Assembly: GCA_947455465.1 (NCBI GenBank)
Contig: CANGNS010000020.1
Coordinates: 1-64,000, forward strand
Reading direction: 5' to 3'
From: Comamonadaceae bacterium
Lineage (GTDB): Bacteria > Pseudomonadota > Gammaproteobacteria > Burkholderiales > Burkholderiaceae_C
DNA: 64,000 nt
In this document: positions 19,654 through 29,754 of the stretch, piece by piece
Position numbering within the stretch: the first letter of the stretch is position 1
Layout of the letters: the number at the start of each line of letters is the position of its first letter
The notes under the pieces: model-generated
Databases searched by the model: none
Told to the model about the DNA's origin: nothing
What the model saw: the letters and a program-made list of their open reading frames with translations, nothing else
Made by a program: the position numbers and the translations under genes

Positions 19654-20898
19654 ATGTCCCGTCGTCGTGTGGTGGTTACCGGTTTGGGCTGTATCAGTCC
19701 GGTGGGCAATACCGTGGAGCAGGCCTGGGCCCAGGTTCTGGCCGGCAAGTCGGGCATTGGCCTGATCAGCAAATTTGACGCTTCGGCGTTCTCTTGCCGC
19801 ATTGCCGGTGAGGTGCGCGATCTCGATTTAGACCCCTATATCAGCCCCAAAGACGCCCGGGCGATGGACACCTTTATCCATTACGGCATCGCCGCCTCGG
19901 TGCAGGCGGTACAAGACGCAGGTCTCAAAACCGGCGATGCGCTGGGCGAGGAAGAATCCACCCGCATCGGTTGCCTGATTGGCTCAGGCATTGGCGGCCT
20001 GCCCATGATCGAGCACACCAATGTGGAATTCACGGCCCGTGGGCCGCGCCGCATTTCTCCGTTTTTCGTGCCCGCATCTATTATTAATATGACAGCCGGC
20101 CATGTGTCCATGCGCTATGGCTTTAAGGGCCCGAATCTGGCGATTGCCACCGCATGCACGACAGGCTTGCATTGCATCGGCGAGGCCGGCCGCATGATCG
20201 AGTACGGCGACGCCGACGTGATGATTGCCGGCGGCTCCGAGGCCTCGGTGTCGCAGCTGGGCGTGGGCGGTTTTGCCGCCATGCGTGCCCTGAGCACCCG
20301 AAATGATGATCCCGCCACCGCCTCGCGCCCCTGGGACCGCGACCGCGACGGCTTCGTGCTGGGCGAGGGCGCCGGCATCATGGTGCTCGAAGAATACGAG
20401 CATGCCAAGGCGCGTGGCGCCCGCATTTACGCCGAATTGGCGGGTTTTGGCATGAGCGCAGACGCTGGCCACATGACCGCCCCCAACCTAGACGGCCCGC
20501 GCCGGGCCATGCTGGGTGCTTTGCGCAACGCCGGCCTCAATGCCGATGCCATCGATTACCTCAACGCCCACGGCACCTCGACGCCCCTAGGCGACACCAA
20601 TGAGAGCAACGCCATCAAAGCAGCGCTGGGCGACCATGCCAAGCGTACGGTGGTGAGCTCGACCAAGTCCATGACGGGGCATTTGCTGGGCGGCGCGGGT
20701 GGGCTGGAATCTGTCTTTACCGTGCTGGCGATCTACCACCAGAAGGTGCCGCCCACGATCAATATCTTTAACCAAGACCCCGAGTGCGATCTGGACTACT
20801 GCGCCAACGAAGCACGCGACCTGCCTATCCAGGCGGCCCTGAAAAACAACTTCGGCTTTGGCGGCACCAACGGCGCATTGGTGTTCAAGCGCATCTAA
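19654..20898 (+). CDS. fabF: 3-oxoacyl-ACP synthase II (KAS II)
   Basis: 414 aa. Elongates acyl-ACP with malonyl-ACP. It begins [23 protein letters not shown] 19654 is preferred over the in-frame GTG two codons upstream. Catalytic residues are Cys in [10 protein letters not shown], His in [14 protein letters not shown] and His in [29 protein letters not shown] at the end is diagnostic. It ends the fab cluster. Confidence 0.97.
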   Translation: MSRRRVVVTGLGCISPVGNTVEQAWAQVLAGKSGIGLISKFDASAFSCRIAGEVRDLDLDPYISPKDARAMDTFIHYGIAASVQAVQDAGLKTGDALGEEESTRIGCLIGSGIGGLPMIEHTNVEFTARGPRRISPFFVPASIINMTAGHVSMRYGFKGPNLAIATACTTGLHCIGEAGRMIEYGDADVMIAGGSEASVSQLGVGGFAAMRALSTRNDDPATASRPWDRDRDGFVLGEGAGIMVLEEYEHAKARGARIYAELAGFGMSADAGHMTAPNLDGPRRAMLGALRNAGLNADAIDYLNAHGTSTPLGDTNESNAIKAALGDHAKRTVVSSTKSMTGHLLGGAGGLESVFTVLAIYHQKVPPTINIFNQDPECDLDYCANEARDLPIQAALKNNFGFGGTNGALVFKRI

Positions 20899-20937
20899 GC
20901 GGGGCCGTGGCGGGGCCACCGTACAGGCGAGGGCAAT

Positions 20938-21363
20938 ATGCATAATCCCCCCGCCGTCGCCTTGCCCGTTCAAACCGGTACGTTGGCCCAGCGCCTGGCA
21001 CTAGCGGTGGGGGTTTTTACGCTGGCAGTATTTGCGCCTCTTGCTTTGCAGATGGACGGCCTTATGTGGGGCGGATTGCTGGCGCTCACGGTGGTGATGC
21101 AGTTGTGGGCATGGTGGCACAACGCGCCCCCCCCCCAGGGTGTGCTGGCCTGGACTGGCGCGCACTGGACCTGGTCTGCCTGGCCGGTGCACGATGCTTG
21201 CCGGGCGACTATGCCGATCGACCTGGCCTGGTGCAGCGTGCTGCACGTGCGCCAAGCCGGGCAGCGGCCGCTGTGGATCGTGCTGGATGCGGCCGCCCAC
21301 CGCGACTCGCGCTGGGGCGCCATGCGCCGTGCGCTGGTGGCGGCGCGTCCGGTGGCGCCCTAG
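20938..21363 (+). CDS. YgfX-like membrane protein
   Basis: 141 aa. Two adjacent transmembrane helices (about 20-36 and 42-58) are followed by a soluble domain rich in Trp (GVLAWTGAHWTWSAWP) and a C-terminal pattern VLDAAAHRDSRWGAMRRAL. This layout resembles the YgfX/CptA family, inner-membrane proteins linked to cell-shape control in enterobacteria. The resemblance is by architecture and spacing only. In relatives a gene of this kind precedes rpoE; here it precedes mucD directly. Confidence 0.65.
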   Translation: MHNPPAVALPVQTGTLAQRLALAVGVFTLAVFAPLALQMDGLMWGGLLALTVVMQLWAWWHNAPPPQGVLAWTGAHWTWSAWPVHDACRATMPIDLAWCSVLHVRQAGQRPLWIVLDAAAHRDSRWGAMRRALVAARPVAP

Positions 21364-21406
21364 TTGCGATGAATGGATGACGATTGCTTTGTGAAGGAGT
21401 AAGACG

Positions 21407-22867
21407 ATGGCTTTTGTATTGCAAACCCGCGCGACCAGCCCTTGGCGTGCGATGGCGCTGGCGGCCCTGTTGTGGGCGGGGCTGGCAGGTCTGACGCCGA
21501 GCGCGGCGCATGCGCAGACGCGCACCTTGCCTGATTTCACCGATTTGGTGGACCAGGTGGGGCCTTCGGTCGTCAATATCCGCACCATGCAGAAGGTGTC
21601 TGCGCGCCAGCAGCAAGGCGGGATGGACGAGGACATGGCCGAGTTCTTCCGCCGCTTCGGGCTGCCGGTGCCCAATATGCCCAAGCAGGCGCCGCGCCAA
21701 AACCGCCCCGCGCCTGACGAGGAGGTGCCGCGCGGCGTAGGCTCGGGCTTTATTTTCTCGGCCGACGGCTTGATCATGACCAATGCGCATGTGGTGGACG
21801 GCGCCGACGAGGTACTGGTCACCCTGACCGACAAGCGCGAGTTCAAGGCCAAGATCATCGGCGCGGACAAGCGCAGCGATGTCGCGCTGGTCAAAATCGA
21901 GGCCTCGGGCCTGAGCCCGGTCAAGGTGGGCGATGTCTCGCGCTTGCGCGTGGGCGAGTGGGTCATGGCCATTGGCTCGCCATTTGGCTTTGAGAACACG
22001 GTGACTGCCGGCATCGTCAGCGCCAAGCAGCGCTACACCGACGACGCCGATTACCTGCCATTTATCCAAACCGACGTGGCTATCAACCCGGGTAATTCCG
22101 GCGGACCGCTTATCAATATGCGGGGCGAGGTGGTCGGCATCAACAGCCAGATTTACTCGCGCTCGGGCGGCTTTATGGGCATTTCTTTTGCAATCCCGAT
22201 GGACGAGGCGGTGCGCGTGGTGGAGCAATTGCGCGCCCAAGGCCGCGTCTCGCGCGGGCGCATTGGCGTGGGTATTGGCCAGGTCAGCAAGGAAGTGGCC
22301 GAGTCGCTAGGCTTATCCAAAGCGCAGGGCGCTTTGGTGACCACGGTGGAAGCGGGCTCGCCGGCAGACAAAGCGGGCGTGGAGGCGGGTGACATCATCC
22401 TGCGCTTTAACGGCAAAGCCATCGACAAAGCGGTCGATCTGCCGCGCATCGTGGGCGAGATCAAGCCGGGCAGTAAAGCCACTTTGTCGGTCTGGCGCAA
22501 GGGCGCGAGCAAAGATCTGAATGTGACCGTGGGCGAGGTCGAAGCCGATAAAACGGCCGCCAAGGGGGGCGAGGGCAAGTCTAAGGCGGCGCCCCAGGGC
22601 TATGGTTTGACCGTAGGCGAGCTGACCGAGGCCCAAAAGAAAGAGCTCAAGGTGAAAAACGGTGTGCGTATCGAGGCCGTGGCCGAGGGCGCAGCGCGGG
22701 CCGGCTTGCGCGAGGGCGATGTGATTCTCGCGGCGAACAATACCGACGTGGCGTCGGTCAAAGATCTGGAGGCGGTTTTGGCCAAGCATGACAAAACCAA
22801 ACCCCTCAATGTGCTGTACCGGCGCGGCGAGTGGACGCAGTTTGCGGTCATCAAGCCCAGCAATTAA
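21407..22867 (+). CDS. mucD: Periplasmic serine protease, DegP/MucD type
   Basis: 486-aa HtrA-family protease for misfolded envelope proteins. A signal peptide (ALLWAGLAGLTPSAAHAQ) precedes the trypsin-like domain with His in MTNAHVV, Asp in RSDVALVK and Ser in NPGNSGGPL. Two PDZ domains follow (about 290-375 and 400-485). A strong AAGGAG ribosome site lies 7 nt before the ATG. Its usual operon partners (sigma-E and its anti-sigma factors) are absent here. The 422 bp after it carry non-coding signals listed separately. Confidence 0.95.
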   Translation: MAFVLQTRATSPWRAMALAALLWAGLAGLTPSAAHAQTRTLPDFTDLVDQVGPSVVNIRTMQKVSARQQQGGMDEDMAEFFRRFGLPVPNMPKQAPRQNRPAPDEEVPRGVGSGFIFSADGLIMTNAHVVDGADEVLVTLTDKREFKAKIIGADKRSDVALVKIEASGLSPVKVGDVSRLRVGEWVMAIGSPFGFENTVTAGIVSAKQRYTDDADYLPFIQTDVAINPGNSGGPLINMRGEVVGINSQIYSRSGGFMGISFAIPMDEAVRVVEQLRAQGRVSRGRIGVGIGQVSKEVAESLGLSKAQGALVTTVEAGSPADKAGVEAGDIILRFNGKAIDKAVDLPRIVGEIKPGSKATLSVWRKGASKDLNVTVGEVEADKTAAKGGEGKSKAAPQGYGLTVGELTEAQKKELKVKNGVRIEAVAEGAARAGLREGDVILAANNTDVASVKDLEAVLAKHDKTKPLNVLYRRGEWTQFAVIKPSN

Positions 22868-23147
22868 GCGGGTGGGGCGCGCTAAAGCCATGGCGAACAC
22901 TAGGGTTAAGCAGCCTGCCTGGGCTGCTGACCCCGGTTTTTGCTTTGACGCATTAGTTAGAATGGAGGCGTGCGGCAGGCAATTCCGGTAATAAGGCGGC
23001 CCTCAGAATTCGCAATACGGAATACCTAAGCGCCTTACACAACCCATGCACAAGTTACCCACATGAATTCCTTACAGCTTGTTAATAAGTTGTGAATAAA
23101 TGGCTTGTTGCCTTGATGCAACGAGCCCGAGCCCTCCAGAGACCGTC
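22868..23147. other. Gene-free AT-richer leader region upstream of lepA
   Basis: No convincing coding region. It contains nested inverted repeats (ATTCCG...CGGAAT and TAAGGCG...CGCCTTA between about 22980 and 23034) and an AT-rich stretch around 23050-23100 with two DnaA-box-like 9-mers. The composition is unlike the flanking genes, so a regulatory role is plausible. Confidence 0.5.
23055..23099. promoter_or_regulatory. Two DnaA-box-like 9-mers
   Basis: TTACCCACA at 23055-23063 (plus strand) differs by one base from the consensus TTATCCACA. TTATTCACA at 23091-23099 (minus strand) fits the relaxed consensus TTWTNCACA. They flank an AT-rich segment with TTGTTAATAAG. This is weak evidence of DnaA binding; such sites occur by chance. 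Confidence 0.3.
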
Positions 23148-23246
23148 TTGTTTTTTACTCTTTTTGCCTACAATGAAGTTCCAGCTTTCGCAGTTGCCAA
23201 AGAATGTTGGTTCAGGGCGCGTCGTTCATCTGACGCGCCCTTTTTT
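23148..23246 (+). ncRNA. Candidate small RNA or attenuated leader before lepA
   Basis: A promoter-like pair TTGTTT and TACAAT (spacing 15, shorter than ideal) at 23148-23174 would start RNA near 23181. A strong terminator follows at 23215-23246, giving a transcript of about 66 nt that ends 43 bp before the lepA ATG. No open frame of note lies within. Either a small RNA is made, or this is a termination-controlled leader for lepA. Not matched to a known family. Confidence 0.4.
23215..23246 (+). terminator. Strong intrinsic terminator just upstream of lepA
   Basis: A perfect 9-bp stem GGGCGCGTC/GACGCGCCC with an 8-nt loop is followed by six T. It lies inside the intergenic region, in the same direction as lepA and only 43 bp before its ATG. 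Confidence 0.85.
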
Positions 23247-23289
23247 CTGTGCGGCGCCAATTAATTCCTCTACTTAAGCTTGCTGTTTG

Positions 23290-25101
23290 ATGCAACACAT
23301 CAGAAATTTTTCCATCATTGCCCATATTGACCATGGCAAATCCACCCTGGCCGACCGCCTGATTCAGCGCTGCGGCGGCCTGGAGGCGCGCGACATGGAG
23401 GCGCAGGTTTTGGACTCGATGGACATCGAAAAAGAGCGGGGGATAACTATCAAAGCCCAGACCGCTGCGCTGCATTACAAGGCCAAAGATGGCAAGGTCT
23501 ACAACCTTAACTTGATCGACACGCCGGGGCATGTGGACTTTTCCTATGAAGTCAGCCGTTCGCTCTCGGCCTGCGAAGGTGCGCTGCTGGTGGTCGACGC
23601 CAGCCAGGGCGTGGAGGCCCAGACAGTAGCCAATTGCTACACCGCGCTGGATTTGGGCGTGGAGGTGGTGCCTGTCCTGAACAAAATGGATCTGCCTAAC
23701 GCGGATCCGGACAATGCGCGCGCGGAAATCGAGGACGTGATCGGTATCGACGCGACCGACGCGATACCCTGTTCAGCCAAGACGGGCATGGGCATTGAGG
23801 AAATTTTGGAGGCCATCGTCGCCAATGTGCCGCCGCCCAAGGGCAACGCCGACGGCGCTTTGCGGGCCATGATCATCGACAGCTGGTTTGACAGCTACGT
23901 CGGCGTGGTCATGCTTGTGCGCGTGGTGGACGGCCGGCTGGCCCGCGGCGAAAAAATCAAAATGATGGCTACCGGCGCTGTCTACAACGCCGACAACCTC
24001 GGCGTCTTCACGCCGGCCAATGTGCCGCGCGAGTCTCTGGAGGCGGGCGAGGTGGGTTACATCATCGCCGGAATCCGCGAACTGCAGGCTGCCAAGGTGG
24101 GCGACACCGTCACCCTGATCCGCCCCGGCACCGGCGGTGCAGCGGCTACGGCCACCGAGGCGCTGCCCGGCTTCAAGGAAATCCAGCCCCAGGTGTTTGC
24201 GGGCCTGTACCCCACCGAGGCCAACCAGTACGAAGGTCTGCGCGACAGCCTGGAAAAGCTCAAGCTCAATGATGCCTCGCTGCACTACGAGCCCGAGGTG
24301 TCGCAGGCCCTGGGCTTTGGCTTTCGCTGCGGCTTTTTGGGCTTGTTGCACATGGAAATCGTGCAAGAACGCCTGGAGCGCGAGTTTGACCAGGACCTGA
24401 TCACTACTGCCCCGAGCGTGGTCTACCAGGTGGTGCAGGCCGATGGTGAAGTGCGCATGGTCGAGAACCCCTCCAAGATGCCCGACCAGGGCAAGCTGGA
24501 CGAAATCCGCGAGCCCATTGTCACGGTGCATCTTTATATGCCGCAGGAATACGTGGGCGCGGTCATGACCCTGGCCAACCAAAAGCGCGGCCTGCAGCTC
24601 AATATGGCCTACCACGGCCGCCAGGTGATGTTGACCTATGACATGCCGCTGGGCGAGATCGTGCTGGACTTTTTTGACAAGCTCAAATCGGTCAGCCGGG
24701 GCTATGCCTCGATGGACTATGAGTTCAAGGAATACCGCCCATCCGATGTGGTCAAGGTGGATATTTTGCTCAATGGCGAGCGGGTGGACGCGCTGTCCAT
24801 CATCGTGCACCGCACCCAGGCGACCTACCGTGGCCGGGCGGTGGTGGGCAAAATGCGCGAAGTGATTTCCCGCCAGATGTACGACGTGGCGATCCAAGCG
24901 GCCATTGGCTCCAATGTGATTGCCCGTGAGACAATCAAAGCCTTGCGCAAAAACGTGCTTGCCAAGTGCTATGGCGGCGATATTTCGCGCAAACGCAAGC
25001 TCCTTGAGAAGCAAAAAGCAGGCAAAAAACGCATGAAACAAATCGGCTCGGTGGAAGTTCCCCAGGAAGCGTTCCTGGCTATTTTGCGGGTGGAAGACTA
25101 A
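23290..25101 (+). CDS. lepA: Elongation factor 4 (LepA back-translocase)
   Basis: 603-aa ribosome-associated GTPase. G motifs are [21 protein letters not shown] and [11 protein letters not shown]. The LepA-specific C-terminal end [24 protein letters not shown] is present in form. ATG 23290 ([12 protein letters not shown]) is the family start; a TTG immediately precedes it. The stop overlaps the lepB ATG by one base. It is preceded closely by a terminator, so expression may depend on read-through or a promoter in the remaining 43 bp. Confidence 0.97.
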   Translation: MQHIRNFSIIAHIDHGKSTLADRLIQRCGGLEARDMEAQVLDSMDIEKERGITIKAQTAALHYKAKDGKVYNLNLIDTPGHVDFSYEVSRSLSACEGALLVVDASQGVEAQTVANCYTALDLGVEVVPVLNKMDLPNADPDNARAEIEDVIGIDATDAIPCSAKTGMGIEEILEAIVANVPPPKGNADGALRAMIIDSWFDSYVGVVMLVRVVDGRLARGEKIKMMATGAVYNADNLGVFTPANVPRESLEAGEVGYIIAGIRELQAAKVGDTVTLIRPGTGGAAATATEALPGFKEIQPQVFAGLYPTEANQYEGLRDSLEKLKLNDASLHYEPEVSQALGFGFRCGFLGLLHMEIVQERLEREFDQDLITTAPSVVYQVVQADGEVRMVENPSKMPDQGKLDEIREPIVTVHLYMPQEYVGAVMTLANQKRGLQLNMAYHGRQVMLTYDMPLGEIVLDFFDKLKSVSRGYASMDYEFKEYRPSDVVKVDILLNGERVDALSIIVHRTQATYRGRAVVGKMREVISRQMYDVAIQAAIGSNVIARETIKALRKNVLAKCYGGDISRKRKLLEKQKAGKKRMKQIGSVEVPQEAFLAILRVED

Positions 25102-26066
25102 TGCCTTTGATTACTTCGGTCGTGTTGGCCGCTTTTGTAGCCTACGTCGGCGCCTGGTTTATGGGCGCGGTGGAAGGCAATTTCGCGTTCTTGCTGTTCA
25201 TGGCTTCGCTCATCACCGGGGTGTACTGGCTGGCTGAGCGCATTTACTTTTACCCGGGCCGCCAAGCCGCCGCCCTGCGCTTGCAAGAGGCCGATGAGAA
25301 GCGCCGCGCGGATTTACAAAAACAAGGCATTGTGCGGGTGGACGGCGATATCAGCGAGGCGCAGGAGCACATCCTGGCCCAGCCCTGGTGGCTCGACTGG
25401 ACGGCGGGCCTGTTCCCGGTGATTATTTCGGTCTTCTTTTTGCGCTCGTTTATCGTCGAGCCCTTCAAGATTCCTTCGGGCTCCATGATCCCAACGCTGT
25501 TGGTGGGCGACCTGATTTTGGTCAACAAGTTCCAATACGGCCTGCGCCTGCCGGTGCTCAACACCAAGATCACCGAGGGCGAAAAACCCCAGCGTGGCGA
25601 TGTGATGGTGTTTCGCTATCCGCCCAACCCGAACCTGGACTACATCAAGCGCGTCGTCGGCCTGCCCGGTGACACCGTGGCTTACCTGAACAAACGCCTG
25701 ACCATCAATGGTGAAGCGGTCGCCACAACGTCAGTACCTGAGTTTTTTGACGAAGACGCCATGCGCTACTTCAAGCAATACGAGGAAAAGCTGGGCAGCC
25801 AAAGCCATCGACTGCTCAATGACGAGCAGCGCCCTGCCTTTGTGCCCGGCGCGGAGCACTTTCCCGGCTATGAGGCCTGCAACTACACCGTCGAAGGCGT
25901 GACCTGCACCGTGCCCCAAGGCCATTACTTCATGATGGGCGATAACCGCGATAACTCTATGGACTCTCGCTACTGGGGTTTTGTGCCTGAGAAAAACATT
26001 GTTGGAAAAGCCTTTTGGATATGGATGAACTTTGGCAATATCAAGCGCTTTGGGCCCTTCCATTGA
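25101..26066 (+). CDS. lepB: Signal peptidase I
   Basis: 321-aa membrane serine protease that removes signal peptides. Two N-terminal membrane spans flank a cytoplasmic loop, and a third span (FPVIISVFFLRSFIVEPFKI) leads into the catalytic Ser motif PSGSMIPTLLVGD. The Lys box DYIKRVVGLPGD and the late motif MMGDNRDNSMDSRYWGFV are also present. Its overlap with lepA (TAATG) implies coupled translation. A DUF4845 gene usually separates lepB and rnc in relatives; here it is absent. Confidence 0.97.
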   Translation: MPLITSVVLAAFVAYVGAWFMGAVEGNFAFLLFMASLITGVYWLAERIYFYPGRQAAALRLQEADEKRRADLQKQGIVRVDGDISEAQEHILAQPWWLDWTAGLFPVIISVFFLRSFIVEPFKIPSGSMIPTLLVGDLILVNKFQYGLRLPVLNTKITEGEKPQRGDVMVFRYPPNPNLDYIKRVVGLPGDTVAYLNKRLTINGEAVATTSVPEFFDEDAMRYFKQYEEKLGSQSHRLLNDEQRPAFVPGAEHFPGYEACNYTVEGVTCTVPQGHYFMMGDNRDNSMDSRYWGFVPEKNIVGKAFWIWMNFGNIKRFGPFH

Positions 26067-26085
26067 TGCCCACGGTGGCCACTCC

Positions 26086-26784
26086 ATGAGCCTGGCTGCG
26101 CCTTTGCAGGCACTTGAGCAGCGCCTGGGCCATGTTTTTAAGCGGCCCGACTTGCTGGTGCAAGCGCTGACCCACCGCAGTTTTTCCTCGGACCATTACG
26201 AACGGCTGGAGTTCTTGGGCGATTCGGTGCTCAGCCTGGCGGTCTCTGACCTGTTGTACGCACAGCTGCAGGCCCTGCCCGAGGGCGATTTGTCCCGCGT
26301 ACGTGCCAATTTGGTACGCCAGGAAACTCTGCACAAGCTGGCACTGGATTTGGGGCTGGCCCAGCTGCTGCGGCTGGGCGATGGCGAAATGCGCTCGGGC
26401 GGCAGCAAACGCCCCTCCATTCTTGCTGACGCCTTGGAAGCAGTCATTGGCGCGGTCTATTTGGATGCCGGTTTTGTCGTGGCCCAAACCCTGGTGCGCA
26501 AGCTTTTTGCCGCCGTGGACGTCAATCCGCAAATGGCCGCCATCGGCAAAGACCCCAAAACCCAGCTCCAAGAATGGCTGCAAGCGCGCAAAATGGCCTT
26601 GCCCCAGTACCGCGTGGTCGCCACCATGGGTGCGGCGCACCAGCAAAGTTTTGACGTGGCTTGCGAAATCGCCGAACTGCGCCTCGAAGAGCGGGGCATT
26701 GGCGGTTCCCGCCGGGCCGCCGAACAGTCGGCCGCCGCTGCCATGCTGCAAACCATAGAACAAAAGGTTCCCCATGCCCGCTAA
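26086..26784 (+). CDS. rnc: Ribonuclease III
   Basis: 232 aa. Cleaves double-stranded RNA in rRNA processing and mRNA control. The catalytic signature [20 protein letters not shown] and the second acidic motif [14 protein letters not shown] are present, followed by a dsRNA-binding domain ([14 protein letters not shown]... [14 protein letters not shown]). ATG 26086 ([18 protein letters not shown]) was chosen by homology to family N-termini. The end overlaps era by 11 bp. Confidence 0.97.
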   Translation: MSLAAPLQALEQRLGHVFKRPDLLVQALTHRSFSSDHYERLEFLGDSVLSLAVSDLLYAQLQALPEGDLSRVRANLVRQETLHKLALDLGLAQLLRLGDGEMRSGGSKRPSILADALEAVIGAVYLDAGFVVAQTLVRKLFAAVDVNPQMAAIGKDPKTQLQEWLQARKMALPQYRVVATMGAAHQQSFDVACEIAELRLEERGIGGSRRAAEQSAAAAMLQTIEQKVPHAR

Positions 26785-27802
26785 TACCCCCCCGACGCCC
26801 GCACAATCCCCACCCACGGGCCCTGATGAGGCGCTCGAAGGCATGTTGCAAGGCCTGCGCAAGACCTTGCCGCGCTTGGCCGAGCCTGGCGCCTCGGGCG
26901 AAGCCGGGCAGCGCTGCGGGCTGGTGGCCATCGTGGGCAAGCCCAATGTGGGCAAGTCCACGCTCATGAACGCTCTGGTGGGGCAAAAAATCAGCATCAC
27001 CTCGCGCAAGGCGCAAACCACCCGCCACCGCATCACCGGCATGCACACGCGTGGCGTGACCCAATTTGTGTTTGTCGATACGCCGGGTTTTCAGACCCGC
27101 CACAACAACGCGCTCAACCGCTCGCTGAACAAAACGGTGTTGGGCGCCGTCGGCGACGTCGACCTGATTTTGTTTGTCGTCGAAGCCGGCATGTTCAACC
27201 AGGCCGACGCCAAAGTGCTGGCCTTGCTGAGCAAAGAGGTGCCCACGCTGTTGGTGGCCAACAAGCTCGACCAAGTCACCCGCCGCGCCGACATTGCGCC
27301 CTGGCTGCAAGAGATGCAGCAGCGCCATGCGTTTGCCGAATTTGTGCCGATCTCGGCCAAAAATGCCAAAGACATCGAGCGCATGCTGGGCATTTGCGAA
27401 AAATACCTGCCTGAGCAAGCCTGGTGGTATGCCCAGGACGAGTTGACCGACCGCAGCGAAAAATTCCTGGCCAGCGAGACGGTGCGCGAAAAGCTGTTTC
27501 GCCTCACTGGCGACGAGCTGCCCTACACCTCCACCGTGGTCATCGATAAATTTGAAGAAGAAGCCGGGCGCGGCAAGCAAAAACGCCTGCTGCGCATTGC
27601 CGCCACCATCGTGGTGGAGCGCGACGGGCACAAAGCCATGGTCATCGGCGATAAGGGCGAGCGCATCAAACGCATAGGCACCGAGACGCGGGTGGAGCTC
27701 GAGCGCCTGCTGGATGCCAAAGTGTTCATCGAAATGTGGGTCAAAGTGCGCTCCGGCTGGGCTGACGACGAGGCGCGCGTGCGCTCCTTCGGATACGAGT
27801 AA
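26774..27802 (+). CDS. era: GTPase Era
   Basis: 342-aa GTPase needed for 30S ribosome assembly. After a ~45-residue Pro-rich extension longer than in Escherichia coli come G1 GKPNVGKST, the switch region [10 protein letters not shown]3 DTPGF and G4 NKLD. A C-terminal KH domain contains [18 protein letters not shown], which binds the 3' end of 16S rRNA. It lies in the conserved lepB-rnc-era-recO order. Confidence 0.97.
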   Translation: MPANTPPTPAQSPPTGPDEALEGMLQGLRKTLPRLAEPGASGEAGQRCGLVAIVGKPNVGKSTLMNALVGQKISITSRKAQTTRHRITGMHTRGVTQFVFVDTPGFQTRHNNALNRSLNKTVLGAVGDVDLILFVVEAGMFNQADAKVLALLSKEVPTLLVANKLDQVTRRADIAPWLQEMQQRHAFAEFVPISAKNAKDIERMLGICEKYLPEQAWWYAQDELTDRSEKFLASETVREKLFRLTGDELPYTSTVVIDKFEEEAGRGKQKRLLRIAATIVVERDGHKAMVIGDKGERIKRIGTETRVELERLLDAKVFIEMWVKVRSGWADDEARVRSFGYE

Positions 27803-28552
27803 ATGGCCGCTAAGCGCATTGCAGACGAGCCGGCCTACGTTCTGCACCGCTACGACTGGAGTGAGTCCAGCTTGATTCTGGAAGTCTTTACGCGCCATTA
27901 CGGCCGCATCGCTTTGGTGGCCAAGGGTGCCAAGCGCCCCAGCTCCAGCCTGCGCCCTGTGCTGTTGCCTTTGCAAGGGCTGCACGTGGCCTTTGGGGGT
28001 GACGCAGAAATCCGCACCTTGCGCAGCGCCGAGTGGCAAGGCGGCCACGTCATGCCCAAGGGTGAGGCCTTGCTGGCGGGCTACTACCTTAACGAACTGC
28101 TCATGACCTTGCTGGCGCGGGACGACCCCCACGCCGCTTTGTTTGACGTTTACGCCCAAGTGGTTCAGGTGCTGGCCAGTGGCCACAGCCCGGTGCTGGA
28201 GGCAGCCCTGCGCAGTTACGAGCTGTTGCTGCTGCGCGAGGTGGGCCTGCTGCCCCAGTTGGACGTGCAAACCCTGACTTTGGCCCCTCTGGCGCCCGAC
28301 CAGGCTTACACCCTGGTGCCCGAAGGCGGCCTGCGCCCGGCCCACGGCGACGACCGCGCCGCCCTCAGCGGTGCCCAATGGACCGATTTGCAAGCTGTTT
28401 TGGCCGACGGTGCGCCTTTCACCGCCACGCTGCGTGCCTGCGCCCCCCTGAGCGGCACGCTCAAACCTTTGCTGCGCAATCTGCTGCACTACCATTGCGG
28501 GGTGCACACCTTGCGGACCCGCCAAATGATGATCGACATCCAGTCCTACTAA
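27803..28552 (+). CDS. recO: DNA repair protein RecO
   Basis: 249 aa. Helps RecA load at gaps in the RecF pathway. The N-terminal OB-fold is recognisable ([36 protein letters not shown]), followed by the helical domain. [17 protein letters not shown] near the end matches the family. The four-Cys zinc site found in some RecO proteins is not present. The ATG follows the era stop directly. Confidence 0.94.
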   Translation: MAAKRIADEPAYVLHRYDWSESSLILEVFTRHYGRIALVAKGAKRPSSSLRPVLLPLQGLHVAFGGDAEIRTLRSAEWQGGHVMPKGEALLAGYYLNELLMTLLARDDPHAALFDVYAQVVQVLASGHSPVLEAALRSYELLLLREVGLLPQLDVQTLTLAPLAPDQAYTLVPEGGLRPAHGDDRAALSGAQWTDLQAVLADGAPFTATLRACAPLSGTLKPLLRNLLHYHCGVHTLRTRQMMIDIQSY

Positions 28553-28573
28553 AGGGCGCCCCTTCTTACTTTT

Positions 28574-29332
28574 ATGTCCACGACCCCGACCGCTCTGTCC
28601 GTCAATCTCAACAAAGTTGCCTTGGTGCGCAACACGCGCCACCTGGGCATTCCAAGCGTCACGCGTGCAGCGCAGCTGTGCCTGGAGGCGGGTGCTGACG
28701 GCATCACCGTACACCCCCGGCCCGATGAGCGCCACATCCGCGCCAGCGACGTGCTGGAGTTGGCCGCACTCATGCAGTACTGGCCTGGACGCGAGTTCAA
28801 TATCGAAGGCAATCCGCTGCACAACCTGATGGATTGCGTGGGCGACCTGGTAGCGCGCAAGCTGCCTGTGCACCAAGTGACTTTTGTGCCCGACGGCCAG
28901 GGGCAGTTCACCAGCGACCATGGCTGGAATTTCCCGCAAGACGCCGAGGTGTTGCGCCCGTTGATCGCGCAAGCCCATGCCTGGGGCGTGCGCGTCAGTT
29001 TGTTCATGGACGCTGACCCGCAGGCCATGGCTGCGGCCAAAGCCGTCGGTGCAGACCGCGTCGAGCTTTACACCGAGCCCTATGCTGCCGCTTGGGCAAC
29101 GTCCGATCAAGCGGTGCAGTTAGCGCGTTTTACGCAGGCTGCCAGCGCCGCGCATGCCGCGGGTCTGGGCGTGAACGCCGGCCACGACCTCAATTTGGAC
29201 AATCTGGCCGCGCTGGCGCGGGCGTTGCCGCATTTGCGCGAAGTCTCGATTGGCCACGCCTTGATTTCGGACGCGCTGGAGCGTGGCTACGCGGCTACCG
29301 TGCGCGTCTACCGGGGTTGCCTCCAGCCATGA
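28574..29332 (+). CDS. pdxJ: Pyridoxine 5'-phosphate synthase
   Basis: 252 aa. Condenses 1-deoxyxylulose 5-phosphate with 3-amino-2-oxopropyl phosphate to make pyridoxine 5'-phosphate. It begins [16 protein letters not shown] and shows [36 protein letters not shown] and [10 protein letters not shown], all typical of the PdxJ barrel. It sits in the recO-pdxJ-acpS order, and its stop overlaps the acpS start (ATGA). Confidence 0.97.
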   Translation: MSTTPTALSVNLNKVALVRNTRHLGIPSVTRAAQLCLEAGADGITVHPRPDERHIRASDVLELAALMQYWPGREFNIEGNPLHNLMDCVGDLVARKLPVHQVTFVPDGQGQFTSDHGWNFPQDAEVLRPLIAQAHAWGVRVSLFMDADPQAMAAAKAVGADRVELYTEPYAAAWATSDQAVQLARFTQAASAAHAAGLGVNAGHDLNLDNLAALARALPHLREVSIGHALISDALERGYAATVRVYRGCLQP

Positions 29333-29754
29333 TTTACGGCATCGGCGCCGATATTTGCGACGTGCGCCGTATCCGCGCCAGTTTGGACCGCTATGGCGAG
29401 CGTTTTGCGCAGCGCGTTTTGGCGCCCGGTGAACTGGCCACCTGGCGCGCCCGCAGCGCGCGCTGGCCCGAGCGCGGCGTGCGTTTTGTGGCCACCCGCT
29501 TTAGCGCCAAAGAGGCGTTTAGCAAAGCTATCGGCCTGGGCATGCGCATGCCCATGACCTGGAAATCCTGCGAAGTGGGCAAGCTGCCCAGCGGCGCGCC
29601 AGTGCTGGTACTGCGCGGCGCCCTCAAAGCATGGTGCGAGGCGCGTCATTTGCAAGCCCTCATCAGCCTTAGCGATGAGTCCGACTACGCCCTGAGCTAT
29701 TGCATCGTCCAAACCGTCGGCCCCGCAGCGGCCCCTCTACCCCCGACACCATGA
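29329..29754 (+). CDS. acpS: Holo-ACP synthase
   Basis: 141-aa phosphopantetheinyl transferase that activates AcpP. It begins [18 protein letters not shown] with the Mg-binding Asp and contains [13 protein letters not shown] with the catalytic Glu. The C-terminal [15 protein letters not shown] fits the family. The Pro-rich tail is slightly longer than usual. The ATG at 29329 overlaps the pdxJ stop, and its own stop overlaps the nagZ start by 4 bp. Confidence 0.96.
   Translation: MIYGIGADICDVRRIRASLDRYGERFAQRVLAPGELATWRARSARWPERGVRFVATRFSAKEAFSKAIGLGMRMPMTWKSCEVGKLPSGAPVLVLRGALKAWCEARHLQALISLSDESDYALSYCIVQTVGPAAAPLPPTP

Noticed and set aside
23773..25041. 422-codon minus-strand frame inside lepA
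   Set aside because: Entirely opposite LepA, His/Gly-rich composition typical of an antisense frame.
26522..29110. 862-codon open frame on the minus strand opposite rnc-era-recO-pdxJ
   Set aside because: It is antisense to four clear housekeeping genes; long antisense frames are common in GC-rich DNA, and its translation shows no recognisable domain.
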